A stretch of DNA of 64,000 nucleotides from Lepidurus packardi (GCA_023053545.1 JAKZAN010000007.1:10680377-10744376), one strand, 5' to 3'; shown: positions 1 to 13,694, counted from the first letter of the stretch. Made by a program: numbers and translations. Notes: generated by a model not told the origin, from the letters alone.

Positions 1-2754
1 AGGGTGTAAAAACGGCTTTAACAGCATTCATAGCCTTAAAAAATAAAATTAATTAAATCCCCGTTCCACGACTCAAACGTATCAGGTATACCTCCATTTC
101 CTTCGCTTGTTCGCTGGTAAAGAATACGTTTCTTCGTTCGCAAACCACGGCGTCGCTGCCTTCGCAATCTACCAAGTAGGCTATTTGGTCGCTGACCCGT
201 TTGTAGCCAAGAATACAGCCTGGTCGGCAGAGACTTTCCGTGTCTTTGTTCTCGGAATCGACGCAGACGGCTTGGCCCACGCGGAGCAGGCCAATGGGCA
301 GGATTTGGTGCTCCGGTATCTTCCGGACTCGTCCGTCTGCGTATTCCACTAGCCATCGCCCGTCCGATTCTCGCGTTTGGAGTTTAGCTGGGTAATAGTA
401 CCCATTAGGCCAGCGTGCATACACGTCCAGTCCTTTATAGAAACCAAATGTATTCAAAATAGAGTATTTTAAAATTTACAAGTTTAAAAGAAACCCCAAG
501 GGGAGCTCATACCTTCTTGGAGCGTTTTGGATCGCAGTTCGTTCCACTGCAACTCGGCCTGCTTCAAGAGATCTTCGGCGCTTTCCATCATGTCTTCTCT
601 CGCAGAAACGTCCACGACTGTTTCCTCGGGTATTTTGGGCTCCGTCAGTCGTTTTTTGTGCTGGCTTTTACTTGTGCTCGCGCCTTGGGCCTGGTTTTCC
701 GCTTCCAATGATAAAGATTTCGCTCTCTTGGGGTTTTTACTGGCACTGGCTTTTGGAGATCCCTTTCTGTTCTTTTTGTCAAGCACAAAGTCGTCATCGC
801 TGTTGGTCGCAGTTTCAGACACCCCGGATAACTGTCTCAGCCTCCTGCCTCGTTTCCGAGCGTTGGGCGTGTCTTTGGATAAAATGCTCGTCATGGCTTC
901 TTCGGTCGGGACTGTGTCCTGCTTTTCCTCTGGGTTTTCAGCCATAATTTCCATAACTTCTGGTTCAGGCTCTTGTTTCTCCTGTGCAATACCAATGAGT
1001 AATACGTGAGTACACAAAAAAAATCTACAGAAAGAATTTGTCTACCATTTCAGAATCAACAGGAGTAGTATTCACAGGCACCGGATTGTCTTCTAGAGTA
1101 ATAACTTCAGGACTGCTCGTAGATTTGGGACCAGGACGTGGTCGAACTGGGTGCGACGGCTTGGGGAAATCGACACTAGCTTTATTTTGTCAGGAAAAGA
1201 AAACAACGAGTCAATATGGTCCCTAGACACGTCTTCATTCACGAAATTACCCGCCGAAGCGATGCTCATCCTGGAAGAATGTGATCCCGGATACATGCCT
1301 GCTGCAATAGAAGATGCAACCGATCCTCTACACAAATCGTAAGAATAACAATGGCTATCAAAATCTGGCCCAAAAATTACTAAACGATTATCAAGATTAG
1401 TCAAAAATACTCAAAACTACAGGAATCAGTAAGAGCAATGGAGAGGAAAACTGTCTGCTTGCCTGGAAAGTCGCGAAGACTGCTTCGATGAACCAGAGGT
1501 ATCTGCTAAATAGCCAGTGGAGTTGACGGTGGTAAAGGAGCAAGAAGTTGAAGTCGCAATGGAACTATCCGTGGGTATATCTTCCACCAATTTCTTCTCG
1601 CCACTGCTAACAACGTAATGCAACACCCCTGAAAACTTGGGCAAAACCTACAAAAAATGAATCAAATACAGAAAGAAAAGAAACTACGAAGGGAAAATGA
1701 ACGAAACAGTTTACTATTCCTACCCTAACTATCCTACTAGGGTTGACTTCCTTCCCAAAATTGCACTCGATCGTTAGTTTCCAGTACTTGGCCTCATCCA
1801 CTACAGCTAACGGCTCAGTCTGACCTTGACTACTGGGCGTGGTTTCACGCGACGCGGTATGGGCAATGTCGCTATCAGTTAAATGGAGTTCGTCAACATG
1901 GGACTGGTTGGGTGTAGATGTATGACCCGCCTAGAAGATTTGAAAGACAATTTTCAACTAAGAACTCGACAAAAGAACAAGAATAAACACGAATAAGTGG
2001 CATTACTTTCTCTTTCAGGGTCAAATCGGGACACTTGGTCCAATCCGGGGGCGCCAGGACGTTGTTGGCGACGCTACCGGTTCTCCATGAAGTGGGCGTG
2101 GTGTTTCCTTCGATTGCGCCCGATTGGCTGGACACCGGAATATCTCGTTGGCTTTCTGAGCCGTTTTGAGTGTTTTTATTCGGCGAGAAAATTAAGGAGA
2201 AAGCTTGGGATTTGGCGTCGTTTTGAGTCTTTTGACTTTCCAGCGCTTGAGAAGGGCTCTGTGTGTGCAAGGGGACGTCAAAATTGATTCTGGTACACAG
2301 ACGAGCTGAAGGACGTTCATGATCCTTCTCGAAAACGTAGCGTTGGGGACTTAGTTCCAATTCGCGCGTGAGCTGGGCTTCACCGAGCTTGACCGGATTT
2401 AAGCTCGCTTCTGGTTTGGCGGACAGCGGGGGTGGAGGGAGGAGCGCTTCGTGGGGTACATCGGCTGGCTGAAGCCCGACAAATAGACGATGGGTTCTGG
2501 GTGCTTGCTCAGGGGACGGAAGAATGATTTCATCATCCGAAGAACCTTCGATTTCTACCACCGCAGGTAAGGCGGCCTCTATTTCAATAGCAGGAGCTTC
2601 CAGACGTACAACGCTTTCCACGTGAGGTCTGTGAACAGAAAATTATACTTTTATCTTCCTTTCCTTTTAGTCTTCCAGGTTGCTTTTCCAAAACGACTTA
2701 CTCCGCGATTAAAGCGTCATGGCCTTCTCTTTCATTTCCATCTGTCGATTCCAT
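1..2754 (-). CDS. TP53BP1: TP53BP1-like DNA-damage protein with tandem Tudor domain (3' partial)
   Basis: Spliced minus-strand gene that runs off the left edge. The start ATG is at 2754 (MESTDGNEREGHD), with a donor after 2702. Later exons are acidic, Ser/Pro-rich and low in complexity, as in the long disordered N-terminus of 53BP1. A basic exon at about 513-981 precedes the diagnostic exon at 92-432, which encodes a tandem Tudor fold (GLDVYARWPNGYYYPAK ... EYADGRVRKIPEHQIL ... GCILGYKR). It matches the 53BP1 Tudor by eye, including the cage Trp and Tyr and the Asp of the first Tudor. The exon at 1-34 continues in frame off the window; the BRCT repeats expected downstream are not visible. In vertebrates 53BP1 reads H4K20me2 at double-strand breaks and steers repair choice. 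Joins between about 1040 and 1640 are uncertain, including a possible GC donor. The family call rests mainly on the Tudor exon. Confidence 0.75.
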
Positions 2755-5700
2755 TTAAAACGCTGAGGCTCTAATGGGGCGAAGTAATGAGATCATTCGA
2801 TGAACTCTATTTAATAATAGCAAAACAAAGCATTCCTTAACATAACGTGATGATTGGGGGATTTCAAATCAACATACCTTTACCGTTTACGTCTCCTAAC
2901 AATCGAATCGAACCCTTGTATAAATTAGCTTTTTAATCAATTGCCACTAGCTCCGAAAAGGTTTAGTTAATAATAATGCACTTTAGGCTTTACAAAAGAA
3001 ACGAAGCCCAACACTGAGGCCAAAACACCACCATGCTTGTTTGCTTGGCTCATGCTACTCAACTGCGAAAGGCGATCGACAAAACAATAGAACCGCGACC
3101 TGCAGGGAGCTGCAAGCGGATCGTTGTTCACTCTCTAGCTCTATCAAGCTTCACCTAAAAACGTGAAATGCATCAAAGACAATTTGCAATGCTCTATTAT
3201 TTCCTCATCAGTGTCAAATATAAGAAAAGCAGGCAATTATATATGCAATTATTTTGATTTATTAATTCTAAATTCTCAAACTTAGTCGACTAACCCAGTA
3301 ACATTGAAAAATACCCCAACTTACGAGAAAGGGGTGGAGCTTAGAAGATCCCGCTGCGCAGTCCGTCTCGCGTTGATTTCTAATTATTTATAGCTTCATT
3401 AATCCAACTCCCTCTTTCTCATTTTAACTCTCTATTTTTCTTTTTTTTTTTATGTGCCCCAGTTTATATGATAGGATCCAATGCTCCCTCTTACCGCCAT
3501 TTTAAATCTCATCTAGCTCACGTGTGTCCCTCTTGACTGAAATGCGAAAATGCCGAACTAATTGCAACCATAAACTCCGCCCCGGGATCTGTCCTTTGTT
3601 ATTCTCTCCTTCCTCATTGGCATTGCTCATTGGACAGGAGGCTGTGCTGCTCTAGCTTGAGCGACCACTCTCCGTGCAATGGTGAAAAGCACAGCAAAAA
3701 GGGACCATAGAATCCATAGCTCTAGTATCGAAACATGGATTTTTACCCTAAAACCTTCGGAAAGCAAAAACCATGAAAGGCAAAGCATACTGTATGATAC
3801 AGCAGTCGCAGTCAGCCCGGATAAGCGCTTGGTCATCCTCAGTAGTTTGATTCCACAGATACCTTTCCGTATTTTCGGTTCTCAATGGAGGTGAAAAAGT
3901 TCCGGCAGCGGAAAACCCATGCTGGTCGCATCTCCGCTGGACGTACCACTGTTCAAGTGTGTTTTCTGTTGCTGCAAGTATTGACTCCCAGCTCGGCAAC
4001 CTGGTGGTGAGCTCGCTTTTCATAACACACAATTGGCACCTTTTTACTTATTTACATATTAGTGAAATAGGGATTGAATCACTCGTACAGCAGTCAGAGA
4101 TACGAGTAACCTCACCAACCCCCCAAGCAGTAATTCTGCATGTACGCGGGCCTTTAGGGAAGTTGGGTAATGCAAGAGTCGTTTGGAAACCCACAGACAA
4201 CCATTCCCGATAATTAGGGAGCTATATAGGATCTCATCCTTTTTAAGGTCTTTTCTAGTGCTTTTTCCCCACCAAAAATGGGTAATTGCGAGCAAGTGTT
4301 GTAGAGAGCAGCCCCTTTTGTATAATTTGGTCATTAGCCGCGCTCTGCGTGGCAGGAGTAATATTAATATTGTCCCATGAAAACAACTGTCAGAATGATA
4401 AGAGCCCCGAAAACAGTGCAAAGCGCGCCCAAAGCCAAAAGCGAAAGCGAAGAAGGGCCTGGCAATTCTCTACGGTCAAAATGTGTATACGGGGGATCGC
4501 GACCACAAATTGTCACTGCGTAGGACATTGATGACAAGGGAAAACGAGAGGGGTTGTAACCACTCCTTCGCTTCCATCCATTACAGGCTAAACTGGTCTG
4601 CGCGTAAAGGTCCCCCGCTTCAACATCGTTTCTTCCTTTTGGACCAAAAACCTCTTCCCAAAACCAGCAAATAACTCCAAATAACATTTTTGTGGGGAAA
4701 AATAGCTTAAACGTCCCCTTAAACCGGGGGTCTATACAAACATTACGAGGCGCCTGGTTCTGCAGCAAGATTGAACTCGTCCATCCTGATTGCCAGCTAA
4801 ATAAACTCAAAACACGTCGTTAAATATTTGTATCCAACATGGCTCTTAATTACTGCGGGCCGCCACAGCCAGCAATGGAATCGTTGGCTCGTAGACTTGG
4901 AATCGTAGGCACGCCAAAAGAGACGCGAAAACTGTTTTCCCAAACCCAAACAAGTCCAAGTTGTCCCTTTTTCCTGATTCTACTCGCCGAATCCTAAGAA
5001 ATCGGGAAAAGGGACGTAAGGGGGAAAAAATAAGAAAGAAAGAAAAGGGCCTCGGCATTGTGGCATATAGTGACTCAGAGCAGCACAGAGGGCTATAGAA
5101 CCGGCCATAAATTCTCGCCGAATGGCCTATTAGAGTCCACCTGGTGGGGGTGGATATGCATTTATTGCTGCAGCGTTCAAGCGAAAAGTGTGTACTTTTT
5201 AAAACTCCCCCCACAGTAATGATAGAATATATAGCCAAGTTATGTTGCCGAAGAACCGGTTACAAGTGTCTCATATTTTCGCCAGTTTCTGGACAATCTC
5301 TTTTTCGACTTAAAAGGACACTGCTTTTTCATTGTTCGCCTCTTCGATCATAAAGTAAACGCAACGGATTGTCCGGCTGTGGCATTCAAAAATGCCTTAA
5401 AAAGACGAGCACTAAATGCCGTAAAGGCGAAAATACATCAAAAGAGCGAAAATAACTCGAAAATGGGGGTTTCGGTACAGAAAAACGTTCCAACACATAA
5501 AGTTACAGCTTTGGTTATATGTTCTTTCATCAAATAAAAACTGGCTTTGGGGGGGAGATACCAGAATGTGGAATATAGAGAGGAACCATTCCTATACCCA
5601 TTGCGTATAGTTCTATAATAAAAACTGGAATTGTATCGCCGTGGCTTATACAGTCAAGTTAGCAGTCCAAATGGAAACCCACCCTAGAACGTTTCGCGAA

Positions 5701-6673
5701 CATGTGCCTTTCAGCCCTTTTTACACCATAAATTTGCCATTGTAACCGTGACGTACCAACGTAAAAGCGTTGTATTGCGTGTGCTTACGGAAGCGTACCA
5801 AATCAAAGCCATGCTGGGGAACCAAACTTTTGCACAAGCTCCAAACTGTCCATTCACCTTTTTTACGAATCTACGTGATGGGCGCTTCAAAAAGGGGAAA
5901 AATAAAACCATTTTATCGAAGCTTTTCCCGTCCGTAAATGTAGGGCTGACAAAAGGTTATTACCACGGCGAAACGAGAAAAAAAGCATCAGGGAAGGGTT
6001 GGCCAAAGGGGGAAATTAGAGCAAATCTCGAGACTTCTGAGTTGCAGTCTTTGGCAGAGAGGGAAACTGTGGTCCTCCAATGAAGTCTGCAGCTTATTAG
6101 AGGTGAAGAGCCAAACTCCCGTGGGTTCTCTAAACTAGCTTCATAACGACCTGCTAGCCAAGGTACTTACAGAGTATACCACAGCGGATAACGAAGGTTT
6201 TCAGTGCAATACAAAAGAAAGTATAAAAACACGTGTACAGGATGCTTTTATGATAGTGGAGAAGAGAGAGAGAAGCACCTCCTTGGGGAACCTCTTTTTC
6301 TGGGGGGTGAATCCGAGTTTTGAATGGCTGTCAAATACTCATATACGCCAAAAGACCCTCATCGACCATCATTACTAAGGGATCCATACAAAGTTGGATG
6401 TGATGGGATGAAATTAAAGCTCCTTTACGCTAGGCTAATTATAGACGACAGGGGCCTTTGTGTGCTATAGATAGCTTCGATACGGTCCAATTAGTTTCTA
6501 CAACGACCGTTACAAGGGGTTGTTGCTTCAAGTTTTTTGGGGTTTGGTTCAAGTTCCAGAGTTCTTGACCAGTAATGCCGTATCGCTTACTTCTGCTTAA
6601 TATTACGTCCAAACATATTATAACTGAGACGGGTGACAGGAACTGATATGACTGCATTGTCCATCTTTTACAG
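2755..6673. other. 3.9 kb between TP53BP1-like and Wnt genes; no supportable gene
   Basis: Only short unrelated open frames are seen on either strand. The stretch probably holds the 5' regions of the two flanking genes and the missing first coding exon of the Wnt gene. A TATAAAA lies at 6222-6228, about 450 bp upstream of the first recognisable Wnt exon, but nothing else marks it as a promoter. No terminal inverted repeats or tandem arrays were found here. Confidence 0.5.
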
Positions 6674-8153
6674 GGTACTGGGAACACCAAGTATATTCCA
6701 AAGCACTTTGGAATTAACTCCAACGAGCTACAAAGACCACTGTCAACGGCTCTATTACCTGGTCGAAAAACAGCGCGAACTATGTGGTCTATCGACGAAC
6801 ATCCTTTCAGTAAGTGCCTTTGGCTTCGGTTTTCTTTCAAGCAAAATCACTGTGACACAGGATACATGTATACTAAAATGAGCGTTCATTAGACGGTGAG
6901 CTTAGGAGCTCGCATGGGAATCGAAGAATGCCAGAACCAGTTCCGAACATATCGTTGGAATTGCTCCACATTTGACGACGATACGGCATCCGTGTTTGGC
7001 GGCGTTTTGTCCGTGCGTAAGTAACACAGTTGTGGCACTGGAGATTTCATTCAACTGTCAAAGGGTTTCTGTTGCTTTCCAATCTTCAGGCAGTCGAGAA
7101 AGAGCCTACGTTTACGCGGTATCGGCCGCCGGAGTCGCCTATGCGGTGACTCGTGCGTGCAGTAAAGGAGAAATAAATGAGTGTGGGTGCGACGGTAAGA
7201 TTCGACAAAGACCCACACGCGGTTGGGAATGGGGCGGTTGCTCGGATGTACGTTGCCCCCAAAAGCCCTGGTTTTAGCTTGGTTTTAAGAACTCGGCAAC
7301 TTTATCCCCTCTTACCCAGTTATCAAAGTTATCCCCTGTTCTATAGGACATCTACTTCGGAGAACGATTCAGCAAAGAATTCGTGGACGCAAGGGAAGAC
7401 CCGGAGCACGTGGAAGGACTAATGAACATGCACAATAACGAAGCTGGCAGACGAGTACAACATTTTGCTTTGCTTTTCTTTCTTGCCAATCTGACTTACC
7501 AAGCGGAACTGTGCTTGCTTTAGGCTATTCGCAGTCAAATGCAACTCGTTTGTAAATGTCACGGGGTTTCTGGCTCGTGTACGGTCAAAGTTTGCTGGAG
7601 AAAAATGTCCACTTTCGAAAACGTGCGTTGAGTATTGCTTCACCCAAGGATGTTGATCTTGACAATGTATACTAACTAAATGCATTACTTTTGGGCCCAA
7701 GGTGGGGAAATCGCTCTTAGAGCGCTTCGACGGAGCCAGTCACGTAACTTTTTCCAACCGAAGTAAAAAGAAAAAACTGCGAACGGTTGACAAGCGTGCA
7801 AAAAGACCCACGAAAAAGGATCTGGTTTTCTTGGACGAGTCCCCTGATTACTGCCACCGTAATTTGAGGTAAAAATCGATAGATTCACTCTGAAGGCTCA
7901 GTCCGTCCTAGTTCTGATCGCACTAAAACACGTTTACCTAAATCTCAATAGCTTGGGAGTACTGGGCACCAAAGGGAGAGCTTGTAACCGGACTAGCCCA
8001 GGGACGGATGGCTGCAGTCTGTTGTGTTGTGGGCGTGGTTACCAGACATTGATGCAAAGCGTGGAAGATAAATGCAACTGTCGATTCGTTTGGTGCTGCA
8101 AGGTGGAGTGCGACAAATGCCACCAAACTCGGCAGATGCATTATTGTAACTAA
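6674..8153 (+). CDS. Wnt16: Secreted Wnt ligand, closest to Wnt16 by eye (5' partial)
   Basis: Seven exons join in frame: 6674-6809, 6893-7016, 7090-7247, 7347-7454, 7524-7622, 7702-7868 and 7952-8153, all with GT/AG borders. The product shows the Wnt hallmarks in order: [29 protein letters not shown], the [11 protein letters not shown] motif, [16 protein letters not shown] (its Ser is the usual palmitoleoylation site), SPDYC, and the Cys-rich C-terminus CCGRGYQ ... [16 protein letters not shown] ending in YCN. The basic insert before [23 protein letters not shown] and [13 protein letters not shown] favour Wnt16 over Wnt1, 4 and 7; orthology would need a tree. The protein should be secreted and act through Frizzled receptors. 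The signal-peptide exon is not identified, so the gene is 5' incomplete here. The first listed exon begins at an acceptor, not a start codon. Confidence 0.9.
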
Positions 8154-8525
8154 ATTGCACCAGTCTTAACTGCAGTTTAAAACCTTTGTCTTCAGAATCC
8201 CTTTTTGTAAGGAAAAAAATCTGGACGCTCGAAGCCAACTACTGCTCATTTACTTTGCTTTTAGTCTTTTTTTCCCCTTTTTTAGGAAAAGTCTTTCTTT
8301 GAACAAGTGTCAAAGTAAAAAAAAAAAAAAAAATGCACCCCAGCCGAATTAAAATGCTGCTCGTCTGTGCTATGCAACCTTTTGAGTATATGTGCGTGTA
8401 TGTATGTATGTGTGTGCGCGGTGTTCTTATTTTTAACCCAGTCACGTACCACTCTTTAACTCATAACCTTTGTATATAGAGACCGGGCTATATAATTTTT
8501 TACATATACTGCCAATAAAAAAAAA
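8154..8525 (+). terminator. Wnt 3' UTR with poly(A) signal and TG-rich microsatellite
   Basis: A stretch without open frames follows the Wnt stop codon. It contains a poly(A) run near 8317-8332, a TG/TATG-rich microsatellite at about 8389-8420, and AATAAA at 8514-8519 as the likely cleavage signal. The end of the transcript is inferred. Confidence 0.5.
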
Positions 8526-8677
8526 GTTTCTAAATTTTTTCGACTGTATTTTAATAGACGTGCGGAAAGAGTTATTATTATTATTTACTCGCATTTGAAA
8601 TCTCAATAAAGTGTAGAAAACGCTGCAAAAGAAAAAGACACGGCAAGATTTGATCAGCTAGTATATCCCCGATAGTA

Positions 8678-9190
<513 letters not shown>

Positions 9191-9539
9191 ATTCAAATCA
9201 AAAATTAGAATGAAAAATAGCAAACTCCACTAGAACGCACCAGTTATGTTTATATTTCATTTGTTCACGTTACTCAAAGTCGTGTATTTTTTGCTCGAAT
9301 AAACGGAGCAATCTGATTCTCAACGCCATCTATCAAGCCTGCCCCAAGCCTAACAGCTGAGCCATCTAGGAATTCTACTAGTAAGCTTCGACAAGGCGGG
9401 AAATTGAGCTTCGAAAATACGCTTCTATTATTATTTCTTCCAAAAATAGTTTTGAATACTGTAATGTTCTATTCTTCTTATAATCGTAATAGTGCGGACA
9501 TAGAAAGCCATAAGTATAGAAGCCGTTTACGGGAATTCT

Positions 9540-12254
9540 TCAGAATAAAGTTGAAGGTACTTGAATGCTGGTGAAAATAGTTTGGGTTCCGGAAGTGTCA
9601 ACGTGACCGTCTGGTAAGACTTCGCCAATCAATTGTCGCATTTCGAGCCGTCCCAAATCCCCTCTCAAACTCAACATGCTCATGAGGTGCGCTTGCGTAA
9701 GATCAGGGAAGGTTTTGGTAAAGCTATGCAGTTCCAACGTCAGGAACTCGACATCCTCTACCTTGACAATCTCCGAAAGGGCAGTGACAGCAGCCACAGT
9801 TTCGTCAGTTCGTTGGTTATTTAGGCCTTCAAACTGCGACTGGACAAAATCTTCCAAGCGTCTCCCTTCATTTCGCAGTCTTTCCGAGAAGACTCGACGT
9901 TCTTCGACTGTCTTCAGGTTGAGCTTTCTCTGGAAAAAGGCTCCCAAGTACTTTTTCAGAAGCATAGCCTGCGCTTTCGAAAGGACGCAGCGAAGGTTAC
10001 TGGGACACAAATGAACATAGTCCTGGAAGTAGTCACTTAATGTAGCAAAGATGGTGTCCATCGCCGTCGAGGAACTCAACCATTTCCGAGTGCAGACGTC
10101 TGTAAAATGGGGCTCCAAATCGAGGAACGCTTCTTCCAGCAGGAAGCCAACAGCGTCGTCCCTTATTTCCTATCCCAACCATATGCAAAACAATCCTAAT
10201 ATAGAAAGGCTTTTGGTAGACAAAGTTTTACTTGAAAGGTAATTTGCAACTTGTTGTATAGCACACTCGTGTCATCTACACCATCGTAGCGCTGTCTTAG
10301 CGAAGATCCCAGCTCTACGTAACGGTCGCAGTTATTCAAAATGGCGATAATATACTGCGCGAAATAAGGAATCTGGAAAAGAGGAGCCTAATGAGATACC
10401 CTAAACAAAAGCTTGTAGCTTTTCTTTCTACCTGGCTGCGATCCTCAAAATAGCGTAGCTTGTAGTCTTGAACTGCGTTCCTGTATAGAGCTCCATGGAC
10501 TAGGATTTCTTCGAAGCTTTGAATCAAAACTCGGCGGACGAGATCTTTGCCAACAGTAGCTGCGACTTGCAAGTTCTGCTCCACCATTTGGAATACGATA
10601 ATAGGCGCTTCAGTGTGAAAATAGCCTTCGGAATCGCGAACGGGTTCTGCGTCTTTTCGCCAATCTTGCGCTTCGGCGGCTAAAGTCTTCTTCAGCCACT
10701 CGTTATAGTTGCTACCCATATCCTGTCCAAATGCATCGAATAGTACTTGGTTAGAATAAGAGAGAAAAAGTCCTCCTTCTCACCTTCAGATGCTTGACAG
10801 CAAGCTGTTCGTCCATCTTGGCGTCTAATAAATGAGCCATTTGGCTCTTTTGGAGGCCTAGGTCAGGGTGACCCATGAGGTCTTTGCCGGGATACACATG
10901 ACGCGCCCATGCCAGCAACGTGGTGTACTCGTTGCTCTCTAAACCATCGGCTGACAATTCACATAACTAACCGAATGATATTTTTAGAATGTTTAAAAAC
11001 GAAACGAAAGGTAAACGTACGTGAGATTTCAGCACTTTTTCATACATTCCCATGAATAAGACAATGGGATCCCAATGCGGGGGGAAGACTGGAACGCACA
11101 GCGTTCGAACCACTCGCAAATCCTCCAGAACAATCTGCCTCGTGACTTCCAGGTGTCGGACCAACCACAATTTGCTGTCCGACCGCTCTTCGAACTGGTT
11201 GCCTTCAATCCGCTCAACAACAGACTCTTCCAGGACAGATAAGCATTTGGCTTTCCACTTCTTAGGTCGCCCAGGAGGCGTAAAGCCAGTCACGGCCTGT
11301 CGCTAGATCGGAAAGAATAAGAAAAAAAAGTGCGAATATCCTTTCAAGCCATACGGCCACTCTATTTCCGGGATTTTCTTACTTCCAAAGCAAAGGCATC
11401 CGCTTGTTCTTCTCTTTCGATAATTCTGAGAGCAGTAACAACGCCATGGGGCTCCTTCCGGACAACGTTTAAAGCTCGTTTCATGATCAGCCAGAGTTGC
11501 TTGGCCAGATCAGCGCCTAGCTTCTCAACATCCACAAAGTACGTCATCAGAGCTATTTGGTTAGCGTTGAGTTCGGCTTCGGAACTGGACTTGACGGGCG
11601 TCCGATGCAACTCGAACAACAAGGCGTCGCGAGCTTGTTCCAAATCCATTAAACTCTGATGGGCGTGAAGCAACTGTCCATCGTTAATCCAAGCCTGGGT
11701 TTTCGAGACACTCTCTGGTACCGCAAACAATTGCTTCATGTTATCCATGGCTGCCGCGTACTGGGAATGCCGGAAATATTCTTGTCTAACGTCCTGAAAA
11801 GATTGGACGTAGCTTGCTACAGGAGACAAAGAAGAGTGCAGGTTTTCTAATCTACCGGGGACAGAAGAGAAAGAAGTAAAGAAAATCATTTGAAATTCAT
11901 TAGCGTTTTTAAGCAAATCCATTAGCTGTGTACCGTGGTTTAACATGTTCGACATCGGCCAAGGCCGACTGTAGATTTTGCAAACCAGTGCGAACGCTTT
12001 CAATCTGACTTTGCACAACAGTCTTGAGTAAGGCCTCCATCGAAGCTTTTTTCTGTACCATACGCTTTTTATGGTGATCCAACTATGACAACACGTGAAA
12101 GTTTCAATGAGAAAATTTGGTTCCATTTGTGGGACTTGTTAAATGAAGACGAAGTGAGTGGTACCTTTTCGAGCTGGTCCTGCCTTTGAAGCATATGTGA
12201 AACTTGCTTTGTTGCTAGTGCACTCATGGCTTTTTCGGCGTTTTCCCACTCCAT
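9540..12254 (-). CDS. EXOC3: Exocyst complex subunit EXOC3 (Sec6)
   Basis: Multi-exon minus-strand gene, start ATG at 12254 (MEWENAEKAMSALATKQVS) and TGA at 9540-9542. An upstream in-frame extension lacks an ATG, so the start at 12254 is preferred. The N-terminus has the Sec6 pattern (HMLQRQDQLEKLDHHKKR, KKASMEALLKTVVQSQI). The middle has MRHSQYA-like EYFRHSQYAAAMDNMKQLF, LLHAHQSLMDLE and NVVRKEPHGVVTALRIIERE. The C-terminal part has STAMDTIFATLSDYFQDY and a final LxxLRGD motif region. The order and content match the whole Sec6 family, and all exons read open, so the gene looks intact. Exocyst tethers secretory vesicles at the plasma membrane. The promoter region is shared head-to-head with the takeout-like gene (543 bp gap). 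Confidence 0.93.
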
Positions 12255-12796
12255 TTTGGGGGCAACTTTGACAGATTTGCTAGGTATATTTAATTCAATG
12301 GTTTTCGTTACACTCAATCTCTTCAATATTTATATTATGATGGGAGTTTCTGTAAACTATCGGCTGTTTCCCTAGAAACCGGAAGGAGCTTATTCTAAAG
12401 CAGCGTCGTACTCCGGACGTAAACTCAAAGAAATGTATCTAAGGAGCGCCATCTAGTAGTGCATGTTTAACGAATTTAAACTTTAATTTAACGAATTTAA
12501 AATTTAAACATAAATTCTCTGCGATCCGAAACAATTTGGGTGAAAATACCCAAGTGCCTCAACAGAAAAATAAAGAATTGAGAACTAGATAAGAAAAGCT
12601 CTACGAAAATAAGCCAAATTTCCAAAAGACAATCAAGTAAAAGTTTATTCTAGTTCCAACAAAATTCCTGCTTATCTTTATTTTCATGGGAACATTGCAA
12701 TATGGCTAAATCCCGACTATGTCATACACGCAGATACGAACGAACCTATCTAGAGATCTCTTCTAAACTTTTCTTTTAACGCATTTATATTTGAAT
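12255..12796. promoter_or_regulatory. Divergent intergenic region between EXOC3 and takeout-like gene
   Basis: 543 bp between two divergent start codons, so it should hold both promoters. AT-rich, with a short direct repeat of TAACGAATTTAAA near 12467-12510. No clear core promoter element was recognised. Confidence 0.4.
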
Positions 12797-13694
12797 ATGG
12801 TTTCAACTCAAGACGTCATATTCTGTCTGGTGCGAATGTTGTACGTAATTCTTTTTTCCGCAGGTTGCGTCCAAAATAAACAGAGTTTTCCCCTTCGCTC
12901 GAGCAACCCAATCGATGAAAGCGAAGCAAACTGGATAAAGCAGGTGAGAAAAAAATGGTCTTTAAAATACACCATTCAGACGTTCTTTTTTTTACAGATG
13001 TTCAGTCTTGGAAGGAAAAACTTCTCCCAACCTTCAGACGCTCGTCTTCTTGATCCGTTCAGAGTTGGGTCACTCTTTACTTCCTTTGAAGAAGGCAACT
13101 TACGTTTCAATTTCACTGCCAAGTAAATTTGTCAAATTGAGGCATACGTACTCTACTTTCAGCGTATTCCCATTAGAGATGTAATTGTGGAACGGTTATC
13201 CGACTACCAAGTACTGGGTGTACATCAAAGAATGGACGAGAGGGCCATGACGGTACGATTTCATTTTCCTTACCTCAAAGTACGTGGAAATTTCAAGCTT
13301 AACGGAAAAAGTCGTCCTTACGATGCTACAGCTGGTGGCGGAGAAATGAAGCTGGCCCTACATTACATGGTTACGGAAGCTAACTGCCGAATCAATGATG
13401 TCGACGATGTTAACGGTATGCACTGTCTTCGAAGATTTGAGCACACACTTCCATTTGGTTTCAATTCCTTTGGCTTTGCGGGGATTAGGAACCAGAACGA
13501 TTGCGATCGAAGGACCGTGTTTTAATACCACATACGCGGCTATCGCGGCCCAGTTTTCGAACCTTATCGGAAATTCTGATTTTATTGCAAATACGAAGCC
13601 CTTCTCAGTGTTCCTGGGCCGCCGAGTCTTTCAATCCTTGCAACCAGTGATAGAGCAGGAATTCTCCGAACATCTACGCACGTTTCTTAACTGA
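12797..13694 (+). CDS. Takeout / juvenile-hormone-binding-protein-like secreted protein
   Basis: Start ATG at 12797 gives a hydrophobic leader (CLVRMLYVILFSAGC) consistent with a signal peptide. Following exons give DARLLDPFRVGSLFTSFEEG, then LSDYQVLGVHQRM, then KVRGNFKLNGKSRPYDATAG and a C-terminal FQSLQPVIEQEFSEHLRTFLN. This order and spacing fit the JHBP/takeout family, which binds small hydrophobic ligands in secreted fluids. The last intron is inferred (donor GTATGC near 13414, acceptor about 13486); without it the frame ends early. Stop TGA is at 13692-13694 and a poly(A) signal AATAAA at 13781-13786. The ligand cannot be predicted. The 3' half has a near-identical second copy at 18857-19452. 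Confidence 0.78.

Noticed and set aside
3627-3836. 69-codon hydrophobic minus-strand frame
   Set aside because: No splice context, no recognisable family, and overlapped by equally long frames on the other strand.
6313-6471. Frame beginning MAVKYSYTP as the missing first Wnt exon
   Set aside because: Not a signal peptide and ends in a stop without a usable donor that keeps the frame.
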